Shown here piece by piece: positions 43,832 to 56,400 of a stretch of 64,000 bases of DNA. Source of the DNA: Mactra quadrangularis. Its lineage: Eukaryota > Mollusca > Bivalvia > Venerida > Mactridae. Position 1 is the first letter of the stretch. Each line of letters starts with the position of its first letter. The notes beneath the pieces were generated by a model. It did no database searches and was not told the origin of the DNA. It worked only from the letters and a program-made list of their open reading frames with translations. The translations under genes and the position numbers were made by a program. The stretch lies in the NCBI GenBank assembly GCA_025267735.1, contig CM046301.1:68529872-68593871 (forward strand), read 5' to 3'.

Positions 43832-44067
43832 ATTTAATGTGATATTTTTCAATGAAAATGTAATATAGTGTCAGAACACAGATTAAATATAAATTAAAAA
43901 TATCTATCTATCAAGATATATGATTGTTTTTATTTCAACTATAGAGTGCAGACAATACTTTTAATGGTGGCAAACCTCAAATGATGTAAAACATGTCCTT
44001 TTACACCAAAATCGACAAATATCCAAGTTCTAGAAGACAAAGAATTTACTTCATGTATACAATATGA

Positions 44068-44312
44068 AGGAGCAGTGGTCCTGTGGTAGGATGCCCACTT
44101 AGGGATCAAGAGGTCCTGGGTTCCATCCCCAGTAGGAAATTTCCTTGAGCTAGAAATTAACTTACAATTGTTCCACTCCACCCAGTTGTAAATGGATACT
44201 GAGAAGGATTACCGGCCTGGGGTGATTTCAGTGATCAGGAATTATCGTACAAGATTGTAAAGTCGGCTGAACATGTATATGGAAGCAGACTTTAAACCAC
44301 ACCTTAACAATA
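44068..44312 (+). repeat. tRNA-derived SINE, family 2 (duplication copy B)
   Basis: Same element as at 11986, with box B decayed to GGGTTCCATCCCC and the tail TATGGAAGCAGACTTTAAAC. Confidence 0.75.
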
Positions 44313-45049
44313 TATAGTCAACTACCAATGCTTAGCCACCCCATGTAAATTTCAGTACTGTAGGAACTTTACCTGATTTATCTAAAATATTTTAACCCAA
44401 ATCAAATTTGATATAAAAGTGAGTGCGCATAGGTAACATCACTCTATATGTTGTTGCGATAATGTTATAATCAAATTATCAATACAGAACTATGTTATTC
44501 CATGGTGAAACCTAATTATCTTTGGTCACAAAAATATTTTCTTCTTCATACCGCTTCAGTAAGGAAGTTGTCATAGGCCAAGGTATGGGCTAATTACAAG
44601 TTTTTAAACTTTTGTCATGAGATCCAGGCTTATCCATTAACAGCTAGTAGGACGACTGACCCCACTATATAACTGAAAAGGAGTAGGTTTTTTAAGTGTT
44701 TATCTGTTGCTAAGGTTACAGATTTTATTCCACTGTTTTAAAAACGCCATTTTTGTATGAAACAAGCAAATTCGTTGAATTTATATCCCCCGCCGAGTAC
44801 TTGTTTTACTAACACAACAACTGGAGACATAAGGCTTTATTAATAAATATATTTATAATGGCCACGTTTACTTTCCAGTCGGTTGTAAAAAAATCCATAA
44901 AACCATAACAGGGACCATACATAACTTCATGTTAAATAAAATTATCAGGACATGCCAATGAGATGCAAATTTCTTTTCTGTATTGATGGTTTCCATAAAA
45001 TCTTGTTGAAATCAATACTGCTGTTGCAAAGAAATAGCAATATTTCTCT

Positions 45050-47045
45050 ATATGAACACTGCACAATTAATCAAGGGCAATAACTATTTGCTGTAAGATC
45101 TGACCAGAACAAGGCGACGATATGCGCGTCTCCTCTAGATATTGATGATTCCCATAAAGTTTCGTTGAATTCCAGTCATTAGTTGCAGAGAAGTAGCGCG
45201 GAAACAAGTTTTCCTCTATATGCATACTGCATAACTAATCAAGGGCCATAACTCTGAGTTAAAGTGTCTGACCGGAACAAGGCAACGATATGCCCATCTC
45301 CTCTTGGCATTGAAGATTCCCATAAAGTTTCCTTGATTCCAGCCAGAAGTTGCAGAGAAGTAGTGCGGAAACGATTTTTACTCCATATGCATACTGCATA
45401 ACTAATCAAGTAGGGCTGCCACAATATACCGGTACACCGGTATATTGCGATACGCAGCTGCGACGATACGTATTGCGGTATGAATTTAGCGTACCGGTAT
45501 TTGGCGGTATTTTTTATTTTATCAGAAAATGTAGCGAATCGTCCGTTTTCAATGGTTCATTCAATTGAAAATTAAGAAAATTGAGATCAGAGCGCGTTCG
45601 TTTGCACTGGACTTGTACATAACATATTGTTGTTTCTTCACACCTAGGCATATTATATGCAAAACATTAGTGTAGCACTTATTGACCGAACAGAAAGAGG
45701 CTAGACTATATCATGCCAAAATGTTTATCATTAAAAATCTATTTCTAAATGATATGCGCGACATAAACGTACATGAAACTGATTTTTACAGTTTCATAAT
45801 TATGCTCTTGTAAGTTCGCTATGACTAATACGAGAAATGACACTAACATATTTGACTCTTACGCTTTCACATAATTTTCTTGTCATGGTAATCTCTGGAT
45901 TGTAATGTTACCAGTAAAACATACATTGATTAATACTTTATTTACTTTGTACACGACTTGCAGTGCGTATAACATATCAAAGGCCAAATAATACACAATC
46001 CCCATTATTTTTCTTTCATGAAGTTATATTCTTAAATTCCCTTTTCATGGAATAATGTGTTCCCATAAGTCTAAAAATGTACAGGTTTCCCAAGTCCGCT
46101 CCAGGAACTTTCCTTTAAAAAGGACATACTAACCAACTGAGCGGTTTAATAAGTTGTTTAAGGCAGAGGGATTATGCTGGCACCTCTTTGGTTTGCATAG
46201 CAATATATCGCGGTACGAATCGCGATACGGAGCTAGCGTATTGCAATTTATCGCAGTACGCCTCTGGCGTATCGTGACAGCCCTATAATCAAGGGCCAGC
46301 GCATCTCCTCTTGGTATTGAAGGTTCCCATAAAGTTTTGTTGAATTCCAGCCAGTAGTTGCAGGGAAGTAGTGCTGAAACGACTTTTGCTCTATATGCAT
46401 ACTACATAACTAATTAAGGGCCATAACTCTGAGTTAAAGGGTCTGACCGGAACAAGCTGACGATATGCACATCTCTTGATATTGATGATTCCCATAAAGT
46501 TTCGTTGAATTCCAGTCATTAGTTACAGAGAAGAAGTGCGGAAACGACTTTTACTCTATATGCATACTACATAACTAATCAAGGGCCATAACTCTGAGTT
46601 AAAGTGTCTGACTAGAACAAGCTGACAATATGGGCATCTCCTCTTGGTATTGAAGGTTCCCATAAAGTTTTGTTGAATTCCAGCCAGTAGTTGCGAAAAG
46701 AAGCGCAGAAACGATTTTTACTCTATATGCATACTACATAACTAATTAAGGGCAATAACTCTGAGTTAAAGGGTCTGACCGGAACAAGCTGACGAAATGC
46801 GCATATCATCTTGCTATTGAAGGTTCCCATCAAGTTTCGTTGAATTCCAGCCATTAGTTGCAGAGAAGTAGTGCGGAAACGTCTTTTACTCTATGTGCAT
46901 ACTACATAACTAATCAAGGGCCATAACTCTAAGTTAAAGGGTCTGACCGGAACAAGCTGACGATATGCGAATCTCCTCTTGATATTGATGATTCCCATAA
47001 AGTTTCGTTGAATTCCAGCCAGTAGTTGCAGAGAACTACTCCGGA
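45050..47045 (+). repeat. ~167-bp tandem array
   Basis: Seven to eight units, each with CATAACTAATCAAGGGCCAT, AACTCTGAGTTAAAG, TCTGACCGGAACAAG, CCCATAAAGTTTCGTTGAAT and AGTTGCAGAGAAGTAG. Unit starts near 45068, 45236, 45403, 46411, 46576, 46744 and 46912 give a period of about 165-169 bp. One unit is split by the hAT element at 45411-46285. Confidence 0.8.
45411..46285. mobile_element. Non-autonomous hAT element with perfect 8-bp target duplication
   Basis: The inverted ends TAGGGCTGCCACAATA and TATCGTGACAGCCCTA (the last bases read GCGTATCGTGACAGCCCTA) are flanked on both sides by TAATCAAG. Both subterminal regions are rich in CGGTA/TACCG and CGCGATA palindromes. At 875 bp it encodes no transposase. 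It sits inside one unit of the 167-bp array, so it arrived after the array formed. Confidence 0.85.
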
Positions 47046-47302
47046 AACGAAATTCGGACGGACGGACGGACGGACAACGCCAAAACTATATCCCCCTCCG
47101 GATTCCATCGGCGGGGGATAACTACATATACCTTGTCTAATTACACAAAATAGACACAATTAAAGTTGGGCAGATTTTGGTGATAAATGAATCTACTCCT
47201 TTGTTGAAATGCAGCTTAAAGCACATAGCATAAACTTGCTATGTATAAGACTTTCATTTGGTGAAAAACACTCTGGATGGAACACAACAACTCTTATCTA
47301 AT

Positions 47303-47665
47303 AAAGGACCTTAGTCAGTTATTTCCCCTTGTATACTCTTTAAATAGGTAGGTCCAATCAGTTGGAGTACTCAGATTTTACCCTTACTTTCAATGTCAAT
47401 TTGCCACAATTAATCTTAAATAACTTTTTTGTAAATCATTTGATTTGTTCAAAAATCAAGCTAAGTATTGTTAGCGTAAAACTATCTAAATTGTATCGCT
47501 CCTATTAATATCTTAACAAACAAGAAAGATATTTGAAATATTTTATTATCCCTACATAGGACTTCAATGATAAAATCCGAGGATTCCAACTGATTGGACC
47601 TACTAACCAATTGGATTGCTTCAGATTTAATCATAGAAGGATAACTGACAAAAGTCTTCCATTAC
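47303..47665. mobile_element. Harbinger-like MITE (copy B partner of 12860)
   Basis: Same family as 16082-16440; the left end AAAGGACCTTAGTCAGTTAT is better kept than in copy A, and the right end is GGATAACTGACAAAAGTCTT. Confidence 0.6.
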
Positions 47666-47943
47666 TTTCATACAATCGGCAGACCATTAACACAGTTGGA
47701 GTAAAAAGAAATACAACAATTAGATATACCTTGTATATATTTTAATATATAAGAAACAATAAACTTGTTGGAATTAATTGTTAACCAATAAAACATGATA
47801 CTATAGTTCAAAATGGCAGTAACACCAAAACTGTTATTAAACTCTGTATCCACAAAAGAAAATCTAGAACAGTATATATACATGTAGGTCATTTATCTAT
47901 TTGATAAAAGATTTATGTTATAAAATACTAATACTCTTTCCAT

Positions 47944-48296
47944 TGTTAAAGGATTTCAACTCAAATAATCAACATTTTCTATAACATATGAAAATTGTAT
48001 GGAAATATATTTGGAAGCAGGAAAGCAGTGTTCTGATAATGGCAATTAAATATTTAAGTGGAAATTGACATACAACTACAAATGATGGTGTTTTATGTAG
48101 AAAATTCTACCCTGTTTGTAAGGGTATAGACACTTTTAATGCATTTTTGTGACTTTTATTGTACATTTCTTGCAACATATAGATCAGTTTGTCTTAAAAC
48201 AATAAAAAATATTTTTTGACACAATTACAGACACTCCATGGTATTTTGAAATTATAGAAAAAAATAAACCAAAATCTGTGAACTAATACCTTTAAA
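47944..48296. mobile_element. Copy-B-only insertion with TTAAAGG ends
   Basis: Absent between 13488 and 13500 of copy A. It begins GTTAAAGGATTTCAACTC and ends GTGAACTAATACCTTTAA, inverse to each other at the tips. About 350 bp, non-coding. Confidence 0.5.
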
Positions 48297-48299
48297 CCT

Positions 48300-51200
48300 G
48301 CATGTAAAATAAGTAAATCTTAGTAACTATTTTTCATCAACAGACAGAGTCTAAAATTGTAATCTGAAAACAATTATTAAAACAGCCACAGTCAGAGTAA
48401 GTCTTAGAGTTACCTTACAGTTCTTTGTCTTAGCCCAACTACATCAAAACTCAGAAAAAAGAATTATAAATCTACTGCATTTGTGACTGAATACAAAGAT
48501 TCTAGAAAGTACACATGGAAGTTATATTATTGGCAAATATTGTTCAACTCATTGGCTCATACATAAACCCTGCTGATTTAAATACTTAAATATTTGGTTG
48601 ATAATTCTCTCTCATAGATATGGATAACTATTTTTATTGATGGTAAGTACAGAAGTACTGTATTTTAGTTTTCAAATCAGCAGGATAATGTAAGCCTCAC
48701 TGAAAAATTACCAATACATACAAAGTACTTAAAATATAAGTTATACATTTCAAGCTCAAAAATCTGTTTCCGTTCATCAAGTGGGCATTACATTAACTTC
48801 CCCAATACTTCTTTACAGCGTTAGATCTACATATTATACAGTTTTTGATTCTATAGTATGAAACCCATTAAGATTTACAAATATTTGAAATTTATGAGAC
48901 AAAATCCATCAGTTATACAATTTTAGTACAACCTCTCTTGAACAACACCTACTAGGAGGGACTAAAAGGCGATGCTGTTCAGAGGTTGCTGCCCTGCAGA
49001 GGTTATATTCAATTAAAATTATACTTAAGAGAAATATCAAAAGGTGATGTGCAAAGAATTTGTTCTGTAGAGGGCCACTCTGCAGAGGTTATACTTTATA
49101 TCTTTTCACACAGTTCCCTATAACATAAAGTAAAATAAAGGGCCCTATATAACAACCATTAAATACAATATAATTTTACCCTGTATCATAGATATATATA
49201 TAGCTGGAATCATTATACATAGAGCTGCTATTTAAATAAAATCTTAAAATTTATTGCTTTCTTAGAATATTATGTTTAACACAAATGTGATAGGGAATGA
49301 CATTGCTTGTAAGTAAGGTGTAAGTAAATATAATAATGTTAGAAACAATATTAAATAGACATCACCAAAGTTCTTTGGATTTTTACTAGTAATACAAACA
49401 AATGTTAACTGTTACAATGAAAAGTATAAGCATAGAAAGCAATAAATTGACTATAATAGTTTGTGATAATGATGTGTAATAGTTACAGTTTGAACTGCAT
49501 CCCTATTAAAATATTAGCTATATTCACACAAAATCATAAAAACAAAATAAGCTATAAAAGTATAAAATAACTGTTTATAAAAGTTTGAAATAGAATGTAA
49601 AAATAGCATAACATCTTAGCAGTAAAAGCACCATGGTCAAGTTCACTACAATAAGCCCAAAAAAAATTATATACATAATACATACATGTACATCTTTATT
49701 GGCAATTAACGGCATTGACATAAGCCTTTGGCCATTTACAATACCTGTGGCAAAGAATAATACTGCCTGGGACTGAATATCAAATATCTGATCCCAGATT
49801 TATAAGGAACCATTGTTTTGTAACAATTAATGAAAACAATATAGACAACCTAACAGCAGTTTAAGACAGCCTGTCACAAAAAATGTTGAAAAAAATGACT
49901 AGTTTCAGAACCTTTTCAAGGTAGATATATAATTAATTTAAATACTTAGTATGTTTCATCACAGCTTATATTTCCATTGCATGGAATAATACAGTGTATA
50001 TACATGTACATATGAACAAAATTATAATCACAAATAACAACAAAAAATAAACAGTCAACCTACTGTTTATGGCATTTGTAAACTAAAATTTAATGGCACT
50101 TGGTAGACTCCTATCTAATGGCACTTTTGTCAAAATAGTGAAAATAAGTATTGTACTAAAGATTTTGACCACAAACCTTTTTAAATTAAAAAAATGGAAG
50201 CATGGGCACCTTGAATTAGTTATATTTTGAAGACTTATATAAAGCCAAGTTTAAAAGACAGATATCCTTTCAACAGTTTTGTTTCAGTTATCTACCAATG
50301 TCATGATTTAAACAAATAAATGGCACAACTTTAAACAACAAATTATATCACAATTCAAAAAAAGGAATACATAATACTAAATAAACAATTAATATACAGT
50401 AATCAGAAAAGCTCACCAGAGACCTAAATTCTAAGTGCATCTGTCTCAAGATATTTTTAACACTTTCGTATTCAGGTGTAAGAAAACATACGAAAGCATG
50501 ACCCTTCCAGCAGGTCCAATTTTTACCACAGGGGCAAAACTTGAACAAGCTATGATGCCACATGCCAAATACAGAAGACGTAGGCTTAATGTTATAAAGG
50601 AAAGAAGATTTTTCAATATTTCCTTATATAACTATGTAAATCTAGTAGCTCCTGGTTAATTTATACCCAAGGGGCTCAATTTAAAAAATCTTCGTAGAGG
50701 GCCTTAATTAAGGTAAAGCACCACATAATAATATAAAAGCATTAGTCTGTACATTTTATAGAAGATATATTTCCTTTTCTTTGAATACCTCCATGTAAAA
50801 CTATACATCAGTGGGGCTAGGGCCAATTTGGACCCAAAGGGCAATTTTTTTACAATCTTAGTAGAGATGATGCTGGTTGCTAAATATGAAAGCTCTCTAC
50901 ACCTAGCAAGTATTTAGAAGATTTTCTCAGTTCTTCCAAGTGGTTGCCATATCAACCCCAGCTATGCATTAAATGGTATTTCTTGAATGACTTTTGAAAA
51001 AAACTTCATGCTAGGAACATTTCTGTCAAGTTTAATCATCATTGTCAAAAAGCTTTAGAAGATGTTTAAGTAACAATTTGTAGCATGTTGGTCAACAGCC
51101 TAAGACAGATCACAATAGCACACCTAAAACACTTTGTGCTCATGTGAGCTTAAAACATAATCATAAATAAACAAAATAGACTACATGTAATTAAAAGAGT

Positions 51201-51305
51201 CCATTAAATTAAAAAAAGACAACTTAAAACATATATACTAAGTAACTAATACACAAATGTATCGTATAGTAAAAATCAATTTGTTCGGATTTACATAGAT
51301 CAGTA
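48300..51305. other. Gene-poor stretch downstream of CRT-like gene 3
   Basis: Counterpart of 13500-15994, with an extra piece at 49600-49740 (ends TGTAAA / TTTACA, absent from copy A) and a longer version of the GCTCACC element at 50408-51150. No supported gene. Confidence 0.45.
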
Positions 51306-51392
51306 CAGTACAACCCCTCTTGAACAACACACACAGGAAGAGACAGAAGTATGTTGATGTTGAGAGGTTGTAGCTCTGCAGAGGTTAAATAA

Positions 51393-51751
51393 GGGACTTT
51401 AGTCAGTTATTTCCCCTTGTATACTCTTCAAATAGGTAGGTCCCAATAGCTGGATTACTTGGATTTTACCCTTATTTTTCAATGTCAATCGCCAAAATTA
51501 ATCTAAAATAACTTTTTTGTAAATCATTTAATTTGTTTGAAATTTAAGTTAAGTATTTTAAGACTAAAGAACTATCCAAATTTCATCACTTCTTTTAATA
51601 TCTCAATTAATAAGAAAGATATTAGGTGAAATATTTTGTTATCCTTACATAGGAAATCAATGATAAAATCCGAGGATTCCAACTGTAAGGACCTACTTAC
51701 CAATTGGATTGCTTCAGATATTATCAGGGAAAGATAACTGACTAAAGTCTC
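51393..51751. mobile_element. PIF/Harbinger-like MITE (copy B partner of 16082)
   Basis: 359 bp with ends GGGACTTTAGTCAGTTAT and ATAACTGACTAAAGTCTC and flanking TAA on both sides, nested in the CAGT-ended element as in copy A. Confidence 0.75.
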
Positions 51752-52222
51752 TAATTCAATTAAAGTTACACCTGAGGGAAATATCAAAAGGTGTAGAGCA
51801 GAGGATTTGTTCTGAAGAGGGCGGCTCTATAGAGGTTAAACTGTATTAGTCTGTTTAGAATAGATATTTTAAGAATAGGTTAAGTTGAATTTATATAGGA
51901 CAACCTCTTTTAAATACATAAGATAAAATATAGAAACAAGTAACAATTATTTACACTGACACATTTTAGCATATAAAATGATTGTCATCATAAAATAGAA
52001 ATAACAAAAATAGTAAAATATTTACATGCAAAAATTAAACATAAGAATTAACAAGAACCATGATTTCTCATAATTTACAGACATGTATTCATAACTATGT
52101 ATATAAACAATTGAAGGTACAGTTCATCCACGTAAACAATGCATATATAAACACAGCCAATTTTATTAAAACCTGTAGCCTGTTCAATTACCCTGAACAT
52201 TCCAAAACGTTCCGTAATGTTA

Positions 52223-52357
52223 GGGTCGGAACAACTCAACCCAAAGACAAATCAACCCGTGACAACTTAATCCCGTACTAACATGTTGAGTTGTTCAAAC
52301 TTTGGGTTCAGTTATCCTCAGGTTGAGTTGTCTTTGGGTTGAGTTGTCGTACCCGTA
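52223..52357. repeat. Foldback hairpin built on AACTCAACCC (copy B)
   Basis: Nearly identical to 16911-17045, with the same inverted arms. Confidence 0.6.
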
Positions 52358-52619
52358 ACGTTCGCCAACAATTATTACTGAACACGCTGCTAATATTTGG
52401 GGGTGAATCATTATAACAATTAATAAATATTTAGTTTAAACATATTTAACAGACATATACATGTAATTGTGTAAAATTAAAAATGTTCGCATCTTTTATT
52501 TATAACAAAAAATGATGTCTGTGTATCAGCTTATTTGCTTATTGAGTGGGCATGTCCAATGTTTAAAGTACATGAACAAACATGGCCTATAGTACAACCT
52601 TTTAAATTTCAACCATATT

Positions 52620-53406
52620 TTTCATTAGTAAATCAATGTTAGGTCAATTAATCAATCTTGAATAATCATTAAAAAATCATGGCAAGTTATGAAAAAAGTC
52701 ATGGTAAATCATTGTTGGTCATTAACAAACTCATGGTAAATAATTAACAAAGTTATGGCAAGTCATAAACAAACTCATGGGAAGTCATTAACAAAGTCAT
52801 GGGAAGACATTATCAAAGTCATGGTATGTCATAAACAAACTCATGGGAAGTCATTAACAAAGTCATGGGAAGACATTATCAAAGTCATGGTATGTCATAA
52901 ACAAACTCATGGGAAGTCATTAACAAAGTAATAAATAAGTTCATGGGAAGAATTTAACAAACTCATGGGAAGTCATTAACAAAGGTATGGTAAGTAATTA
53001 ATAAAATCATCGTAAGTCATAAACAAAATCATGGTAAGTAAGTCATTTACACAATCTTGAATAATCATAAACAAATCATAGTTGATCATGAACAAAGTCA
53101 TGGTAAATCATAAACAAACTCATTAGAAGTCATAAACTAAATAATAACCAAATTCATGGGAAGTCATTAACAAACTCATGGGAAGTCATTGACAAAGTTA
53201 TGGTAAGTAAGTCATTTACACAATCTTGAATAATCATTAACAAATCATAGTTGATCATAAACAAAGTCATGGTAATTCATAAACAAAATCAAAGTTAATT
53301 ATAAACAAAATCATACTTAATCAAGAACAATAGTGTGTTCCATCATTTTACAAAACTGTATTCAATCATAAAACTAACTGTGATCAATCATGAACAAAAC
53401 CATGGT
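52620..53406. repeat. ~22-bp minisatellite at the 3' end of CRT-like gene 3
   Basis: Copy-B partner of the array at 17330. It has an extra ~64-bp block near 52838-52901 (a repeated GGGAAGACATTATCAAAG unit), so array length differs between copies. Confidence 0.75.
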
Positions 53407-56400
53407 TAGATGCAGGTGAACAAACTATAACGGGGATATTAGACAACAAATGATTTGTATCTGAATCATCATCATCACCAACCAAATCATTCATATAAAT
53501 ATCAGTACGTTCATCTTCATCAACAACACCATTAACTTTGCCATCACTTCTAGCATCATCATTAACACCATTACCAGCAGCATAAATAACACCACCATCA
53601 CCACCATCACTACCATTAATATCACCACCATCATCATCATCATCATCCCAACCTACATTATCATAAATTGATGTAAAAGTAGGAACATCTTTCTTATTGG
53701 ATAAGCTACTTTCTTCAGTACTTCCATCATGCTGTAACCTTGGTAACTTGTTATCATCATCCAGCAACCAACTGACATCTATATCAGTATCAGGACATGT
53801 TTTAACATGACTTGATTCTTTGAAACTTCGAGCTGAGTTGTCTCCTCTAGCAAGATAATCTCCACTTTCAGTTGGATTGTCTCCCCTATTTAGATCCCTA
53901 TTCTCAGCTTGGTTGTCTCCCTTGTTAAGATACCATACACTCTCAGCTTGGTTGTCTCCCTTGTTTAGAAACCCTACAATCTCAGCTTGGTTTTCTTCTC
54001 TGGTTGGATCTTTAATTTCAGCTGGGTTTCCTCCCCTGATTAAATAATCTCTACTTTCATTTAAGTTGTTTCCTCTGTTTTGATAATCTCTACTCTCTAC
54101 TGGATTGTCTCCCCTGGCTAGATAATCTCTACTCGCTACTGGATTGTCTTCCCTGGTTAGATAATCTCTACTCTCTACTGGATTGTCTCCCCTGGTTAGA
54201 TAATCTCTACTCGCTACTGGATTGTCTCCCCTGGCTGGATAATCTCTACTCCCTACAGAGTTGACTCCCCTGTTCAGATAATCACTATTTTCCACAGGGC
54301 TGTCTCCCCTGGCTGGATAATCTCTGCTTCCTGTTGAATTGTCTCCTCTTGAAAGGGTTTCCTCATTTTCTTCAAAGGAGTTATCAGCCCCTACAGCTAC
54401 AGAATGTGATGTAACCTCTCTTTGTTGGAAAGCATTATACTGTACCCTATAAGGTGGTGGTTGTGAATCAACTAAAAGTCTACAAGTTTCATCATCTGTG
54501 TCTGTATTATCACACTGTACGAAGGAGTCACGACTATTTGTTGAAGGTCTTCCTTGATAGCCAACTGTCTGTATTCCATGGTCTATACAATATACAAGAG
54601 GTTTCTTGCTGGGAACTTTTTCAGGTGCTCTGAAGTAAACAAAAACAAACATTTGAATTACTGATTTATAATAGTAGTAAAAGAACTATGTTTCTTTAAA
54701 TAATCTTAACCAGCAAGTACATGTCCTTTAATACTGTTAACAGCTTGGGTCAACTTACCCTAGCCTCTGAATGGATAGTAAGATTGAAATACTTTATATA
54801 AGTAACAAAAGCTTGACAAAAAGTCTCCGGCACCATAAAACCAAAATCAAGAAAAGTCTATGAAGAAAACGATAGATACAAATAATCAGAGGTTAAAACT
54901 TACCCAGTACTATAGATATATATAGCTGGAATTATTATACATAGTGCTGCTATACTTATCCATGTAGATAAATAAGCATGTGGATGCCATTTAAGTGTCT
55001 TCTCATCAAACAATGTCAAAAATATATAGAGTAATGGAGTTGGTAACGCCTGAAATAAAACATAATAGAGAAAGAATAAATGAGCTAAATGTTCATTTAT
55101 TTAGTTTTTTTTACAAGAAGCGGACAACTGTTTAATGTTCGAACTAATCAGATTTGTTTTTTCTTAATTACTTAACTTCTCAATAAACAGAGTGTTGGTC
55201 AACTGACTCCAGCCAAAACTGAAATTTGTTACAAAAAGGTGTAAAGCACCGTAAAACCAGAACCAGACAAATTGAAAATATAAATGTTACCTATAAAAAT
55301 CCATGTACTAAGCTTGGATGGAACCCATGACTTACTCAGTTGTATGCAGACATTTTATCTTGTTGCCATAGAAGCTAGCTTGAAGGCAAGGGAGTACAAA
55401 TGTTGTATTTTATTTCCCCTATTCACATCACCTCTGTTTCAGAATTATATAAACTTTATTTAGATTATCAATTTAATTAAATCAAATGATACAATCACAC
55501 CCTTCCTAGCGGGTTATTATGTTGGCGGCAATTTGAAACCCTATAAAAGCCCATGGTCCAAACTAGGATTAAACCCTTGACCTTCTGAGACATAAGCAAA
55601 CACACATGTCTCAGTAAAAAGCCAGTTTAAAGACAAAGGAGTAAAACTGATGAATCATATCTCTGGTAATATAGATGAAATAACTTACTGAAATGAGTAC
55701 AAGAAAGTTGGCACCTTCCATATAACGTAGAATATAAACATTAGTAAGTCTATTGATGAAGATTAGAACTATACAAATACTTGATATTACATGTATTCCT
55801 CCAGTACAACCTTCATAACCAAAGAAACATTTTACATTAAACCATATTCTGAAAAATATATATTATATTTGTGTAATTTACCAAGTCATTTCACACATAT
55901 TATATTTTACCAAGATACCTCAGGTATAAAAAAGTAGCATATGCATAGCATAAGCTTTACTATAGAATACACATAAACCATATACGCTCAAATAAAAATT
56001 CTGAAAGCAAAAGGTATCTTTATGGTCCTAGTAGAGGAACCTTAATACAATGGAATTTGTTCAAGTGGAATTTATAATTCAGTAAGTAGGTCTCTACACC
56101 AGTATCATTATAATATTGAATGGTGTGTATTGTATGTTTGATAGATATATCATATAGATCAATCTGACCAATATAAAGCCGTATTAATTAGCACTTTATA
56201 TTCAGTTCTGCAACTTGTGTACAAGACCCTCATACCTAACTAAATCAATTTAAAAATTAAAATGACATTTTAAATCAAATATAATTACCCTTTTCCAAAC
56301 ATTGGTATATTACTATACATTCCAAATCCAGGTACACAGTCAGTCCAGAACAAAAACAATAGTGTTAGTAGACTAAAGAAATAACTCCAATATAAAAAGT

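Larger units (their letters stand above)
44785..47119. mobile_element. Copy-B-only element with TATCCCCCGCCG ends and internal tandem array
   Basis: Copy A runs from GTTACAGGTTTTATTCCAGC to GTAGCATAAAATTGC (12763-12792), while copy B holds about 2.5 kb here (44737-47225). Within it TATCCCCCGCCG (about 44785) is inverse to CGGCGGGGGATA (about 47108-47119). Before the right end comes a (GGAC)n run and the hairpin ATCCCCCTCC...GGGGGATA. The interior is mostly a ~167-bp tandem array. No transposase; class uncertain. Confidence 0.65.
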
